Shown in pieces: positions 16,286-24,020 of a stretch of 50,412 nt of DNA. This stretch comes from an uncultured Bacilli bacterium (lineage in GTDB: Bacteria > Bacillota_I > Bacilli_A > RF39 > UBA660). A program made the translations under genes and the position numbers. The stretch lies in NCBI GenBank assembly GCA_910587725.1, contig CAJUNG010000006.1, positions 1 through 50,412 of the forward strand. Direction: 5' to 3'. The notes beneath the pieces were generated by a model. The model was not told the origin of the DNA. It was given only the letters and a program-made list of their open reading frames with translations, and searched no databases. Positions within the stretch are counted from its first letter, which is position 1. The number at the start of each line of letters is the position of its first letter.

Positions 16286-17386
16286 ATGAACTTATCGAAA
16301 TTAAAGGAAAATAAGCTATTTATGTTACTTATGGCAGGTGTTGTTGTTTTGGTTGCTATACTTCTAGTTGTTAGTGTTTTTTCTCTGTTTAAGAAAGAGA
16401 GAGCCTCTAGTTATAATGGATTAGAGTCAAAGCTAATTTCTGCTGCAAAGTCTTATTATAAAAAAGAAGTAGACCGTCTTCCTGCAACGATTGGTGCTAC
16501 TATTGAAATTGATGCAACTAGTTTAGCGGAAGCAGGTTATTTGGATGGAATGCGTGAGATATCTCCAAAGGGAAGTACTTGTAGTGGACGAGTTGTTGTA
16601 AAAAATGTTAATGGAAATTATTTGTATCAAGCTTATATCGATTGCGGTGAAAAATATAAAACATTATCTTTATCAGATTATTTAAAAACTTCTGTACCTT
16701 TAGAAACTACGGATGCTGGTTTATACAAGGTAGGCAATGAATATTATTATCGTGGAGAGATTCCTAATAACTATCTTTCTTTTGCAGAACAAATTTATCG
16801 AATTTTGCGGGTGAATGAGGATGGTACGATAGATATTATTGCCAATGAAAAAAGAGAACGCGATGTTTGGGATGACCGTTATAATGAAGAAAAAGAAGGA
16901 AACGATGGAATTAATAATTTTGCTTTGAGTCGGATAAGAGACAGCCTAAATCGTTATATTAATTCGGAAGAATTTCTTGATGAGGATCGTTTAATGTTAG
17001 AGCCAATGTCACTTTGTGTTGGTAAGGTTTTTAGAGAAGGAACAATGTCCTTAAATCAAGAATGTTCATCTAGATTAGATGGTCAATTGGTTGGTCTTCT
17101 TCCTGTTAGTTTATATACTCATGCTAGCTTAGACCCTGCTTGTACTTCAATACTTTCTGGAAGTTGTCAAAATTATAACTATTTAAATGTTTATAATGGA
17201 AGTTTCTGGACTTTGACTGGAGAGTTTGGAAGTAGTTTTTATGTAGCACAAATCCTTTCTGGTGGTGCTGTTAACTTTATCCGTGCTTCGTCTTCTTCTG
17301 GATTAAGAGAAGTTCTAAGAATTACGAATCAAGCAGTTTATGTTAGTGGAGATGGAACAATAGAAAATCCTTATGTAATAAAATAA
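16286..17386 (+). CDS. Membrane-anchored extracellular protein, pseudopilin-like N-terminus
   Basis: A 366-residue protein with a basic start and one N-terminal transmembrane helix (about residues 12-34), the rest being outside. Residues 40-130 resemble the pseudopilin-like region of many gut Firmicutes surface proteins: an SAAKSYYKKE helix, an AGYLDGM segment, and a Cys pair in TCSGRVVV and AYIDCGEKY. The C-terminal half has YRILRVNEDGTIDII and ends in VSGDGTIENPYVIK. That GDG-x3-PY ending recurs twice in the protein encoded at 46988. No catalytic motif seen. It has its own promoter, and AGGAGG lies 8 nt before the ATG. A role in adhesion or envelope display is inference. Confidence 0.7.
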   Translation: MNLSKLKENKLFMLLMAGVVVLVAILLVVSVFSLFKKERASSYNGLESKLISAAKSYYKKEVDRLPATIGATIEIDATSLAEAGYLDGMREISPKGSTCSGRVVVKNVNGNYLYQAYIDCGEKYKTLSLSDYLKTSVPLETTDAGLYKVGNEYYYRGEIPNNYLSFAEQIYRILRVNEDGTIDIIANEKRERDVWDDRYNEEKEGNDGINNFALSRIRDSLNRYINSEEFLDEDRLMLEPMSLCVGKVFREGTMSLNQECSSRLDGQLVGLLPVSLYTHASLDPACTSILSGSCQNYNYLNVYNGSFWTLTGEFGSSFYVAQILSGGAVNFIRASSSSGLREVLRITNQAVYVSGDGTIENPYVIK

Positions 17387-17407
17387 TTAAAAAATTTAGA
17401 AAAATAC

Positions 17408-17436
17408 TTGTCAAAACATGAAATTATTGATAAGAT
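17408..17436 (+). promoter_or_regulatory. Promoter of tRNA-His
   Basis: TTGTCA at 17408-17413 and TAAGAT at 17431-17436 with a 17-bp spacer, 20 nt before the mature tRNA 5' end. Confidence 0.65.
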
Positions 17437-17456
17437 AGTATCGTGTTTTGTGACAT

Positions 17457-17533
17457 GGCGGTATTGGTGAAGTGGTTAACACGCCGGATTGTGGCTCCGG
17501 TATGCAAGAGTTCGATCCTCTTATATCGCCCCA
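17457..17533 (+). tRNA. tRNA-His (anticodon GTG)
   Basis: A full cloverleaf can be folded: acceptor GCGGTAT with ATATCGC (one G-U), D arm GTG/CAC, anticodon stem CCGGA/TCCGG with loop TTGTGGC (anticodon GTG at 17491-17493), and T arm AAGAG/CTCTT with loop TTCGATC. The histidine identity pair is visible as an extra 5' G at 17457 opposite discriminator C at 17530. The CCA end is encoded at 17531-17533. It is a single tRNA with its own promoter and terminator, and an integrase-bearing island starts just downstream. Confidence 0.97.
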
Positions 17534-17571
17534 TATTGAAATTTACTCGACACCTTTGTGCGAGATCTAGT

Positions 17572-17606
17572 AAAAGTTCGTAATACTTGATATTATGGAC
17601 TTTTTT
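17572..17606 (+). terminator. Intrinsic terminator of tRNA-His
   Basis: A 14-bp stem pairs 17572-17585 with 17591-17604 around a 5-nt loop and ends in a T run. A degenerate copy of its left arm lies at 22804-22822. Confidence 0.88.
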
Positions 17607-17630
17607 CTTTGCAAAGGTGGTGAGTATATA

Positions 17631-17927
17631 ATGAGAATCGTGTCCATAGAGATTTTAGAATTTCCTTTGTGTATAAAAAATAAGATATTGAGAATTAAAA
17701 ATATTACCAAACTAAATATAGAATATGTTGTAGGAAAGAATATCGTTTTTAATCACTCTAATTTGGGATTAAAAGAACCTCATAAAATAATTATTAGTAA
17801 TAATATTCAAAGTATAGTTTTACTTTGTTATGATGATGATACAAACTTGTATGATGAAGAGTTATCTAGGACTATTACAATAAATGAATTAACTAATATA
17901 ATTGAATACTTATTAAATGAAAATTAA
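17631..17927 (+). CDS. Hypothetical protein, 98 residues, left end of the island
   Basis: A small soluble protein beginning MRIVSIEILEF. It is predicted to be mixed strand and helix, with an acidic segment (CYDDDTNLYDEEL) near residue 70 and a C-terminal helix. I recognise no family. ATG 17631 is preceded by AAAGGTGGTGA, 10 nt from AGGTGG; an in-frame upstream ATG at 17595 lies within the tRNA terminator and is not favoured. Its AT-rich codon use matches the recombinase downstream more than the core genes, so it probably belongs to the mobile island. Confidence 0.6.
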   Translation: MRIVSIEILEFPLCIKNKILRIKNITKLNIEYVVGKNIVFNHSNLGLKEPHKIIISNNIQSIVLLCYDDDTNLYDEELSRTITINELTNIIEYLLNEN

Positions 17928-18005
17928 AAAAATTTTTAAATTTATTTTTCCTTTATTTATAAGGGTTAAACAGCCTTTTTAGCTATAATTTTCAAAATCG
18001 TTCCG

Positions 18006-18034
18006 TTGCATGTCCTAAAAAAATGTGGTATTAT
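18006..18034 (+). promoter_or_regulatory. Promoter upstream of the serine recombinase
   Basis: TTGCAT at 18006-18011 and TATTAT at 18029-18034 with a 17-bp spacer. Transcription would start within the inverted repeat at 18038-18068. Confidence 0.55.
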
Positions 18035-18037
18035 GGT

Positions 18038-18068
18038 AATATACGAAAATTTTAGATAATCGTATATT
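18038..18068. repeat. 9-bp perfect inverted repeat, candidate operator or recombinase site
   Basis: AATATACGA at 18038-18046 is mirrored by TCGTATATT at 18060-18068 with a 13-nt centre. It covers the expected transcription start of the recombinase promoter. This suits a repressor operator, autoregulation, or half-sites of the recombinase attachment site. Function is inference. Confidence 0.55.
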
Positions 18069-18091
18069 TGAATTATTTTGAAGTTCTTAAC

Positions 18092-18118
18092 ACAAGGGAA
18101 ATTCTTCCTTGTTTTTTT
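18092..18118 (+). terminator. Terminator-like hairpin in the recombinase leader
   Basis: ACAAGGGA at 18092-18099 pairs with TTCCTTGT at 18104-18111 and runs into seven T, 32 nt before the start codon. It lies between promoter and gene, so it may attenuate recombinase expression. Confidence 0.6.
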
Positions 18119-18150
18119 GTCGTTAAAAATTACAGGAAAGGAGAAAAAAT

Positions 18151-19887
18151 ATGGATGACAAAAAATATGTAGTAGGACTTTACCCTAGAGTTTCAACTGA
18201 AGATCAATTTAGGAATGGGCATAGTTTAGATGAACAAAAAGAAAGAATGTTGAAACTATGTGATTACAAGAATTATGAAGTGTATAAGGTGTATGAAGAT
18301 GCAGGAATAAGTGCTAAAAATATGAATCGACCTGCTTTTCAAGAAATGATTCAAGATATTAAAGATGGAAAGATAAACAAAATAATTGTTTATAAGTTAG
18401 ATAGACTTACTCGCTCTATCAAAGATTTAGAAGAAATATGTACCTTTTTAGAAGAAAATAATTGTAGTTTAGAAAGTATGTGTGAAGATATTAATACTTC
18501 TACTGCTAATGGTAAGTTTTTCATTAGAATGCTTACTATTCTTGCTCAATTAGAAATAGAAAGAACAAGTGAAAGAACTAAATTTGAAATGGTTGGCGCT
18601 GTAAAGAAAGGTCATTTTGTAGGACGTCCACCTATTGGATATGATAAAGTTGATAAAAAATTAGTCGTTAATGATATTGAAAGTGAAGTTATTAGAAGAA
18701 TATTTGATTTATATATTAAGGGTGTTGCAGCTAATGCCATTACTAAATTATTAAATAAAGAAAAAGCATTAAATAGAAAATGGATACCTACTCTAGTTGA
18801 TAGAATATTGTCTAATGAAATTTATATTGGTAATTATGTTCATAGGAAAACAGTTAGTGATGAAGAATCACAAAAGTTTGTTGGAGTTGCTCCAGCAATT
18901 ATTGAAGAAGAAGTATTTAATATTGCTCAAATACAAAAACAAAAGAATCTGAAAAACTACAAAAGAAAACAAACTTATATCTTTATGCAAAGTATCAAAT
19001 GTCCTAAGTGTGGTACTATCATGGGTGGTTGTTCTAGTAAAAGTCATACAGGAGAAAAACATTGTTATTATCAATGTGCTAATTGTAAAATTAGAGTTAG
19101 TGAAAAGAAAATTGAAAGACAAATGATTAATTTTTTAGATGATATGTTAGATTTCTTTTTATTAATTGATAATACTTATAAACCTTATTTATATCAAGAT
19201 ACAGAAAAAGAATTAAAGAAATGTAATAAAATAATTGATGAATTAAATACTAAAGAAAAAAGAATTAAGAGTGCCTTTGTAGATGGTATTGTTGAAGAAA
19301 TAGAATTAAAAGATGAATTAGATTTTATTAAAAATCAAAAGAAAATAACAGAAGAAAAAATCAAAGATTTAACTATAAAGAAAAGTACAGAAGATCATAA
19401 AAATGAAATGAGATTAATTTATAATTTAAAACAATTAGAGCAAATAAAAAATAAATCATATTATGTTAGAAAGAATCATTTATGGGATAAATTATCTAAA
19501 GAACAAAAACAAGAATTAGTATTTAAATACATTGATAATATTAGTATTGAAGTCGATAAAAAGAAAAATGTATCTATTAAGAAGATTAATATTAACAAAA
19601 AAGAAATTAATAATATCGGTTATTTATTTAGAGAAAACTGTTTTGATTTAGTAGTTAATTCTAATGATAAAAATTTCATATTGTCTAACTATAATTCAAA
19701 AGAAGATTTAGATAGTTATATAAAATCGTTAAGTGAATTTTATAAGATTACACAAAATAATTTAAATATTGATTCTATTAATTTAGAAAAATCAAATCAA
19801 AATAATGATGTATTACAAATAATTCCTAATAAAAAAGAATCAAGATTTGATCAAGAAAGTTTAACATTACTATCAATAAATGCCTAA
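18151..19887 (+). CDS. Large serine recombinase (site-specific integrase/excisionase)
   Basis: It cuts and rejoins DNA at short attachment sites through a phosphoserine link, moving an integrated element. The 578-residue protein has the resolvase domain at residues 6-150 with the nucleophile in YPRVSTEDQ (Ser15), KLDRLTRS and the ERTSERT region. The recombinase domain follows at about 165-275 (GRPPIGYDK), then a zinc ribbon at about 286-318 with CPKCG and CANC, a lysine-rich coiled coil at about 340-430, and a C-terminal tail. AAAGGAG precedes the ATG. Codons are clearly more AT-rich than in flanking core genes. No xis or relaxase is nearby. Confidence 0.95.
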   Translation: MDDKKYVVGLYPRVSTEDQFRNGHSLDEQKERMLKLCDYKNYEVYKVYEDAGISAKNMNRPAFQEMIQDIKDGKINKIIVYKLDRLTRSIKDLEEICTFLEENNCSLESMCEDINTSTANGKFFIRMLTILAQLEIERTSERTKFEMVGAVKKGHFVGRPPIGYDKVDKKLVVNDIESEVIRRIFDLYIKGVAANAITKLLNKEKALNRKWIPTLVDRILSNEIYIGNYVHRKTVSDEESQKFVGVAPAIIEEEVFNIAQIQKQKNLKNYKRKQTYIFMQSIKCPKCGTIMGGCSSKSHTGEKHCYYQCANCKIRVSEKKIERQMINFLDDMLDFFLLIDNTYKPYLYQDTEKELKKCNKIIDELNTKEKRIKSAFVDGIVEEIELKDELDFIKNQKKITEEKIKDLTIKKSTEDHKNEMRLIYNLKQLEQIKNKSYYVRKNHLWDKLSKEQKQELVFKYIDNISIEVDKKKNVSIKKININKKEINNIGYLFRENCFDLVVNSNDKNFILSNYNSKEDLDSYIKSLSEFYKITQNNLNIDSINLEKSNQNNDVLQIIPNKKESRFDQESLTLLSINA

Positions 19888-19934
19888 AAATATGGTAAAA
19901 TTATATTAGATTAATCTTTAAGGAGGAACTAATT

Positions 19935-20801
19935 ATGAATATTGAATTTATTACTGATGCTTATACAAGTGATGACTTAAAATTGCCTATGGTTCATTTT
20001 GAAAGTAAAGAAAAAGATATATGTGTTATTTGTATTCATGGTATGTGCGGAACAATTATAGACAATTATTTTGCTACAGTATGGGGTAAATTATTATCTG
20101 AAAAAAATATTGGCTTTATTTATGAACACAATAGAGGTCATTCTATTGAAAATGATATTGTTATGAAAGATGGATCCTTTAAAAGATGTGGATGTATGTA
20201 TGAACTGTTTGAGGATTGTATTTATGATATAGATTTAGCCATACAAACTGCAAAAGATAAAGGATATAAAAGAATTATCTTATTAGGACACAGTTATGGA
20301 TGTAATAAAGTAATCTATTATTTTTATAAAAAGCATCCAAATATTTTAGGAATAATACTTGCAAGTGCTCCAGATATGATTGGTTCACACTTATCTGCAC
20401 AATCAGATGAGTATGAGAAATTGCTTAATGAAGCAAAAGAAAATATAGACAATAATGAACCCACAAAATTACTTCATAAAATGATTGAAGATTATATGTA
20501 TATGAGCTCACAAACTTATTATAATTGGTATAATGAAAACTCAAAATTAAATAACCTACCTGTTATTTCTAATCCAAAACAGTGGGATCAATTTGAAACA
20601 ATTAATGTTCCGATTCTTACTTTTTCAGGTTCTAACGAAGAAGATTATTATTTACATTTAGATTTATTAAAAGATAAAGCAATTAATTGCAATAACTTTG
20701 AATATAACGTAATAGAAAACACAGGACATACTTATAAAACTAAGGAATTAGAAATTGGGAATTTAATTTTTGATTGGATAAATAAGAATTTTAATAATTA
20801 A
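19935..20801 (+). CDS. Alpha/beta-hydrolase fold protein
   Basis: A soluble serine hydrolase of 288 residues; its substrate is unknown. The oxyanion loop is VICIHGMCG near residues 35-43. The nucleophile elbow is LLGHSYGCN near residues 117-125, with Ser as nucleophile. A late Asp/Glu-rich loop (FSGSNEEDYY) and the C-terminal ENTGHTY provide the acid and histidine. AAGGAGG sits 8 nt before the ATG. It lies 47 nt after the recombinase and 17 nt before the DUF1016 gene with similar AT-rich codons, so it is island cargo. It could be an esterase, a lipase or a defence effector; nothing here decides. Confidence 0.85.
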   Translation: MNIEFITDAYTSDDLKLPMVHFESKEKDICVICIHGMCGTIIDNYFATVWGKLLSEKNIGFIYEHNRGHSIENDIVMKDGSFKRCGCMYELFEDCIYDIDLAIQTAKDKGYKRIILLGHSYGCNKVIYYFYKKHPNILGIILASAPDMIGSHLSAQSDEYEKLLNEAKENIDNNEPTKLLHKMIEDYMYMSSQTYYNWYNENSKLNNLPVISNPKQWDQFETINVPILTFSGSNEEDYYLHLDLLKDKAINCNNFEYNVIENTGHTYKTKELEIGNLIFDWINKNFNN

Positions 20802-20818
20802 TTAGAAAGGAGCAAATT

Positions 20819-21823
20819 ATGTTAGAAAAAAGTAATACACAGATGATTGAAGAAATCAAAGATGTAATTATAAGTAGTAGAAATAAAATTGCTTATGAAG
20901 TAAATAACACAATGTTACTAGCATATTGGAATGTTGGTAGAATTATTGTTGAAAACGAGCAAAATGGTAATATTAAAGCTGAATATGGTAAACAAATAAT
21001 GAAAGAATTATCAAAAGAATTACGAAAAATTTTAGGATCAGGTTTTTCAGTTAGTAATTTATTTAATATGCGTAAGTTTTATGTTACTTATCCAAAATTC
21101 CAGACACTGTCTGGAAAATTGAGTTGGTCACATTATTGTGAGTTGCTAAGCATTGAAAATGAGGATGAAAGAAATTTTTATGAAAAAGAATGTGTTAATT
21201 CTAACTGGAGTGTTAGAGAATTAAAAAGGCAATTAGAAACCTCATTATTTGAAAGATTATTATTATCTGATGGAAAAAATAATAAAGAAAAAGTTTATGA
21301 ATTATCAAAAGTTGGACAAACATTAGCTAAACCTAATGACATTTTGAAAGAACCATATGTTTTTGAATTTTTAGACATTAAAGAAACTAAGCCTATTCTT
21401 GAAAAAGACTTGGAAAGAAAATTGGTAAAACATATGGAAGAATTCTTACTTGAATTAGGAAAAGGATTTATGTTTGTTGGTACACAACAAAGAATAACTT
21501 TAGGAAATACTCATTATTATGTTGATATGGTTTTCTACAATAAAATATTAAAATGTTATGTATTATTAGATTTAAAAATAGGACAAATGAAACCAGAATA
21601 TGCTGGACAAATGAATATGTATTTAAATTATTATAATGAAGAAATTAATGACGAATTTGATAACAAACCAATTGGAATTATACTTTGTAAAAGTAAAAAA
21701 GAAGTAGCAATGGAATATGCTTTAGGTGGACTAGAAAATAATGTCTTTGCTTCAAATTATACTTATTATATTCCAAATAAAGAAGTGCTAATAAATGAAG
21801 TTGAAAAAATTTTAAATGACTAG
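20819..21823 (+). CDS. DUF1016/YhcG-family PDDEXK nuclease-like protein
   Basis: A YhcG-family protein (334 residues, the usual size). The N-terminal DUF1016_N helical domain begins near residue 10 and contains LAYWNVGRIIVENEQ, then GSGFSVSNLFNMRKFY and WSHYCELL. The C-terminal PD-(D/E)XK nuclease domain shows GNTHYYVDMVFYN near residue 230 and YVLLDLKIG near 245, giving the D...DxK pattern, then YAGQMNMYLNYY. The family is often found beside type I restriction systems and on mobile islands; no hsd genes are present here. AAAGGAG precedes the ATG. A role in DNA metabolism or defence is inferred from family and context. Confidence 0.9.
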   Translation: MLEKSNTQMIEEIKDVIISSRNKIAYEVNNTMLLAYWNVGRIIVENEQNGNIKAEYGKQIMKELSKELRKILGSGFSVSNLFNMRKFYVTYPKFQTLSGKLSWSHYCELLSIENEDERNFYEKECVNSNWSVRELKRQLETSLFERLLLSDGKNNKEKVYELSKVGQTLAKPNDILKEPYVFEFLDIKETKPILEKDLERKLVKHMEEFLLELGKGFMFVGTQQRITLGNTHYYVDMVFYNKILKCYVLLDLKIGQMKPEYAGQMNMYLNYYNEEINDEFDNKPIGIILCKSKKEVAMEYALGGLENNVFASNYTYYIPNKEVLINEVEKILND

Positions 21824-21859
21824 ATTTAAAATCAACAAAAATATTTAAGGGAGGTTGTT

Positions 21860-22768
21860 ATGAAAGTATTGAGTTTAACCGAGCCATTTGCTACCTTAAT
21901 TAGGTGGAAGAAAAAGCGAATTGAAACGAGAAGTTGGAAAACTAATTATCGTGGTCCATTGTACATTCATGCGAGTATGACAAAGCTATCTAAAAATAGT
22001 TTAGAAGATAACGAGTTAATGTCTTTAATAGAAAATAAAGAAATGAATTTTGGAAATATTATTTGCCGCTGTAATTTAGTAGATTGTATTTATATGACAG
22101 AAGAATATGTAAACCAGATGAAGGAGAATAATTATCAAGAATATATTTGTGGAAAATACTCGGTGGGAAGATATGCTTGGATACTAGAAAACATTGAGCC
22201 TTTAGACGAGCCAATAAAAGTTAAAGGTCAATTAAATATATGGAATTATTATAATGAATTAGAAATTATGGATTTAATGAAAAATATTGAATATGGTTGG
22301 ATTGATAAAGAAAATAAAAAACATATTTTAGTTGATGAGGCATACTCAGATAATTATATATTACAATCTCCTAAGGAATTGATAAAAAATAAAATTGGTG
22401 TATGTTGGGACCAAGTAGAGCTAGAAAGATACTATTTTAAAGGAAATGATTGGAATATTAAAACCTATTTTTTTGTTTATTATGATGGAGGAAACTGTCC
22501 AACGCATACGTTTTTAACATTTGAAAAAAATAATCGATTCTATTGGTTTGAACATGCATGGGAAAAATTTAGAGGAATTCATGAATATCATTCTATTAAA
22601 GAGTTATTAATAGATGTTAGAAAACGGTTTATAGAGTGTGAATTAAACCATAATTATCATTCTTCAAATCTTGCATTGCATGAATATAAAAAGCCTAAAT
22701 ATCATATTTCTGTTCAGGATTTTTATCATCACTGTGATTGTGGAAAATATATTCCTTTAGAAGAATAG
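21860..22768 (+). CDS. ASCH domain fused to a transglutaminase-like domain
   Basis: A 302-residue protein with two parts. Residues 1-131 are an ASCH (PUA-like) domain, starting MKVLSLTEPFATLI, with KRIETRSWKT and the IHAS strand; such domains bind RNA or modified nucleotides. Residues 135-302 resemble a transglutaminase-like/papain-fold domain: GVCWDQVELERYYF gives a catalytic Cys near residue 183, THTFLTFE and FEHAWEKFRGIH provide His and acidic partners. AGGGAGG precedes the ATG. It is the last gene before the probable right edge of the island. The reaction is unknown; the fold assignment of the second half is from motif order only. Confidence 0.7.
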   Translation: MKVLSLTEPFATLIRWKKKRIETRSWKTNYRGPLYIHASMTKLSKNSLEDNELMSLIENKEMNFGNIICRCNLVDCIYMTEEYVNQMKENNYQEYICGKYSVGRYAWILENIEPLDEPIKVKGQLNIWNYYNELEIMDLMKNIEYGWIDKENKKHILVDEAYSDNYILQSPKELIKNKIGVCWDQVELERYYFKGNDWNIKTYFFVYYDGGNCPTHTFLTFEKNNRFYWFEHAWEKFRGIHEYHSIKELLIDVRKRFIECELNHNYHSSNLALHEYKKPKYHISVQDFYHHCDCGKYIPLEE

Positions 22769-22803
22769 GATATTGATTAGAATTTATTTTAGTGAATCAT
22801 AAA

Positions 22804-22838
22804 TAAAAGTTCATAATCCTTGTTATGAGGTGCTTTTT
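22804..22838 (+). terminator. Terminator-like hairpin at the right edge of the island
   Basis: AAAAGTTCATAA at 22805-22816 pairs with TTATGAG and CTTTT at 22823-22836 with a 3-nt bulge, then T-rich sequence. TAAAAGTTC-TAAT-CTTG is shared with the tRNA-His terminator at 17571-17589 at 17 of 19 positions. The rest of the 240-nt gap to the next gene shows no gene I can support. Confidence 0.55.
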
Positions 22839-23009
22839 CTCTTTTTGATAAGGAACAGTGGGTGAAAGAGGAGATTGGTTACGAATTATAATTAATAAAA
22901 ATAATTGTATTTTGGTATTACCTATGTTATTATTTTGGTATATAGAAAGTATCTTGAGTTAATCAAAAAATTTTCATCCTGTTTTCTTGTCAAGATAAAG
23001 AGGAGTATT

Positions 23010-24020
23010 ATGAAGTATTTGTATAAGGGTCAAAAATTGGTTGATTATTTTAGGGAGGATAAAAGAACTTATCAATCTGTTTGCCAATATCTACGTAAGT
23101 TAGAAAGTGAGCTTACCTCTATAGATTATGACTGTGCGATTACCTTATTTTTAAAAGAAAGAGATAAGAGAATGGAAAACCGGAAAATTTCTAAAGCGGT
23201 CAATGACTTATTTGAAAAAGATTCTGTTGTAAATTTCTTTGATACTTGTTCACTATTAGGGATTGATTATGCTCATATTCAATACTTACAAACTCGTGGG
23301 TATGATAAAAAACTGATGATGATTTATACGTGGTTTTATTTTGATAAAGTCAACCGTGAAGGAAATAAAATTTTAACCATTAAGAGATTTCATGAAGTTT
23401 CTGATTTTTCTTATTTGGATAAAGAGGTAACGATTTTAGACCTTATTATTTCTTATCGTCTTGGTAATCATTCGATATCTACTCGCTTAATTGATTTTGA
23501 AAAGTTGTATATTCTAGGGACAATTCGTCGTACTTTTTCAGATTATTCTATTCCTATTTCTCTTTATTATTCTGAATATGAAGATATTTTTCACGATTGT
23601 TGTATTTACTTACTTCAAATTGTTCATCGCGTTGCTTTTAATGATGTGAAAAGCGTAGTAAAGTATATTTCTATTCGTTTACGATATTATATTAAAGATT
23701 GTGTTGAGAAAGAATACATTGAGAAAAAAGAGATTTCTTTTGAAGATAATTTCTGTTTCCCTGAAAATCATGTGGCTTCTTATCAATCTTTTAATCCGCT
23801 TTCCTTATTAATTCAAAAAGAGGAAAGAGAAATTGTATTAAAGGTTTATCTTCAACTAGATAAAGAGGAACAAAAAGTGATTTATGATTTGTATTTTAAA
23901 TCAGGTAGCCTTTTTTCCGTTTGGGATTTTTTTACTAGTAATATTGATGGTAGTGATGTTCATGATGCTCTTGGCAAGTTTCAAGAGGAATGTTTAAAGC
24001 TTTTTGGTGGGACTTTTTAA
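23010..24020 (+). CDS. Sigma-70-like protein with an extra N-terminal region (function unknown)
   Basis: A soluble 336-residue protein. Residues 190-250 look like sigma factor region 2: YSEYEDIFHDCCIYLLQIV, then VKYISIRLRYYIKDCVEKEY. Residues 285-336 look like a degenerate region 4 (LDKEEQKVIYDLYFKSG followed by a helix-turn-helix-like end). The first 185 residues are unrecognised and begin MKYLYKGQKLVDYF. ATG 23010 follows AGAGGAG; an in-frame upstream start at 22905 lacks a ribosome site. Its stop overlaps the start of the M48 peptidase gene (TAATG), so the two are co-translated. It may be a divergent sigma factor or only share the helical pattern. Confidence 0.5.
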   Translation: MKYLYKGQKLVDYFREDKRTYQSVCQYLRKLESELTSIDYDCAITLFLKERDKRMENRKISKAVNDLFEKDSVVNFFDTCSLLGIDYAHIQYLQTRGYDKKLMMIYTWFYFDKVNREGNKILTIKRFHEVSDFSYLDKEVTILDLIISYRLGNHSISTRLIDFEKLYILGTIRRTFSDYSIPISLYYSEYEDIFHDCCIYLLQIVHRVAFNDVKSVVKYISIRLRYYIKDCVEKEYIEKKEISFEDNFCFPENHVASYQSFNPLSLLIQKEEREIVLKVYLQLDKEEQKVIYDLYFKSGSLFSVWDFFTSNIDGSDVHDALGKFQEECLKLFGGTF

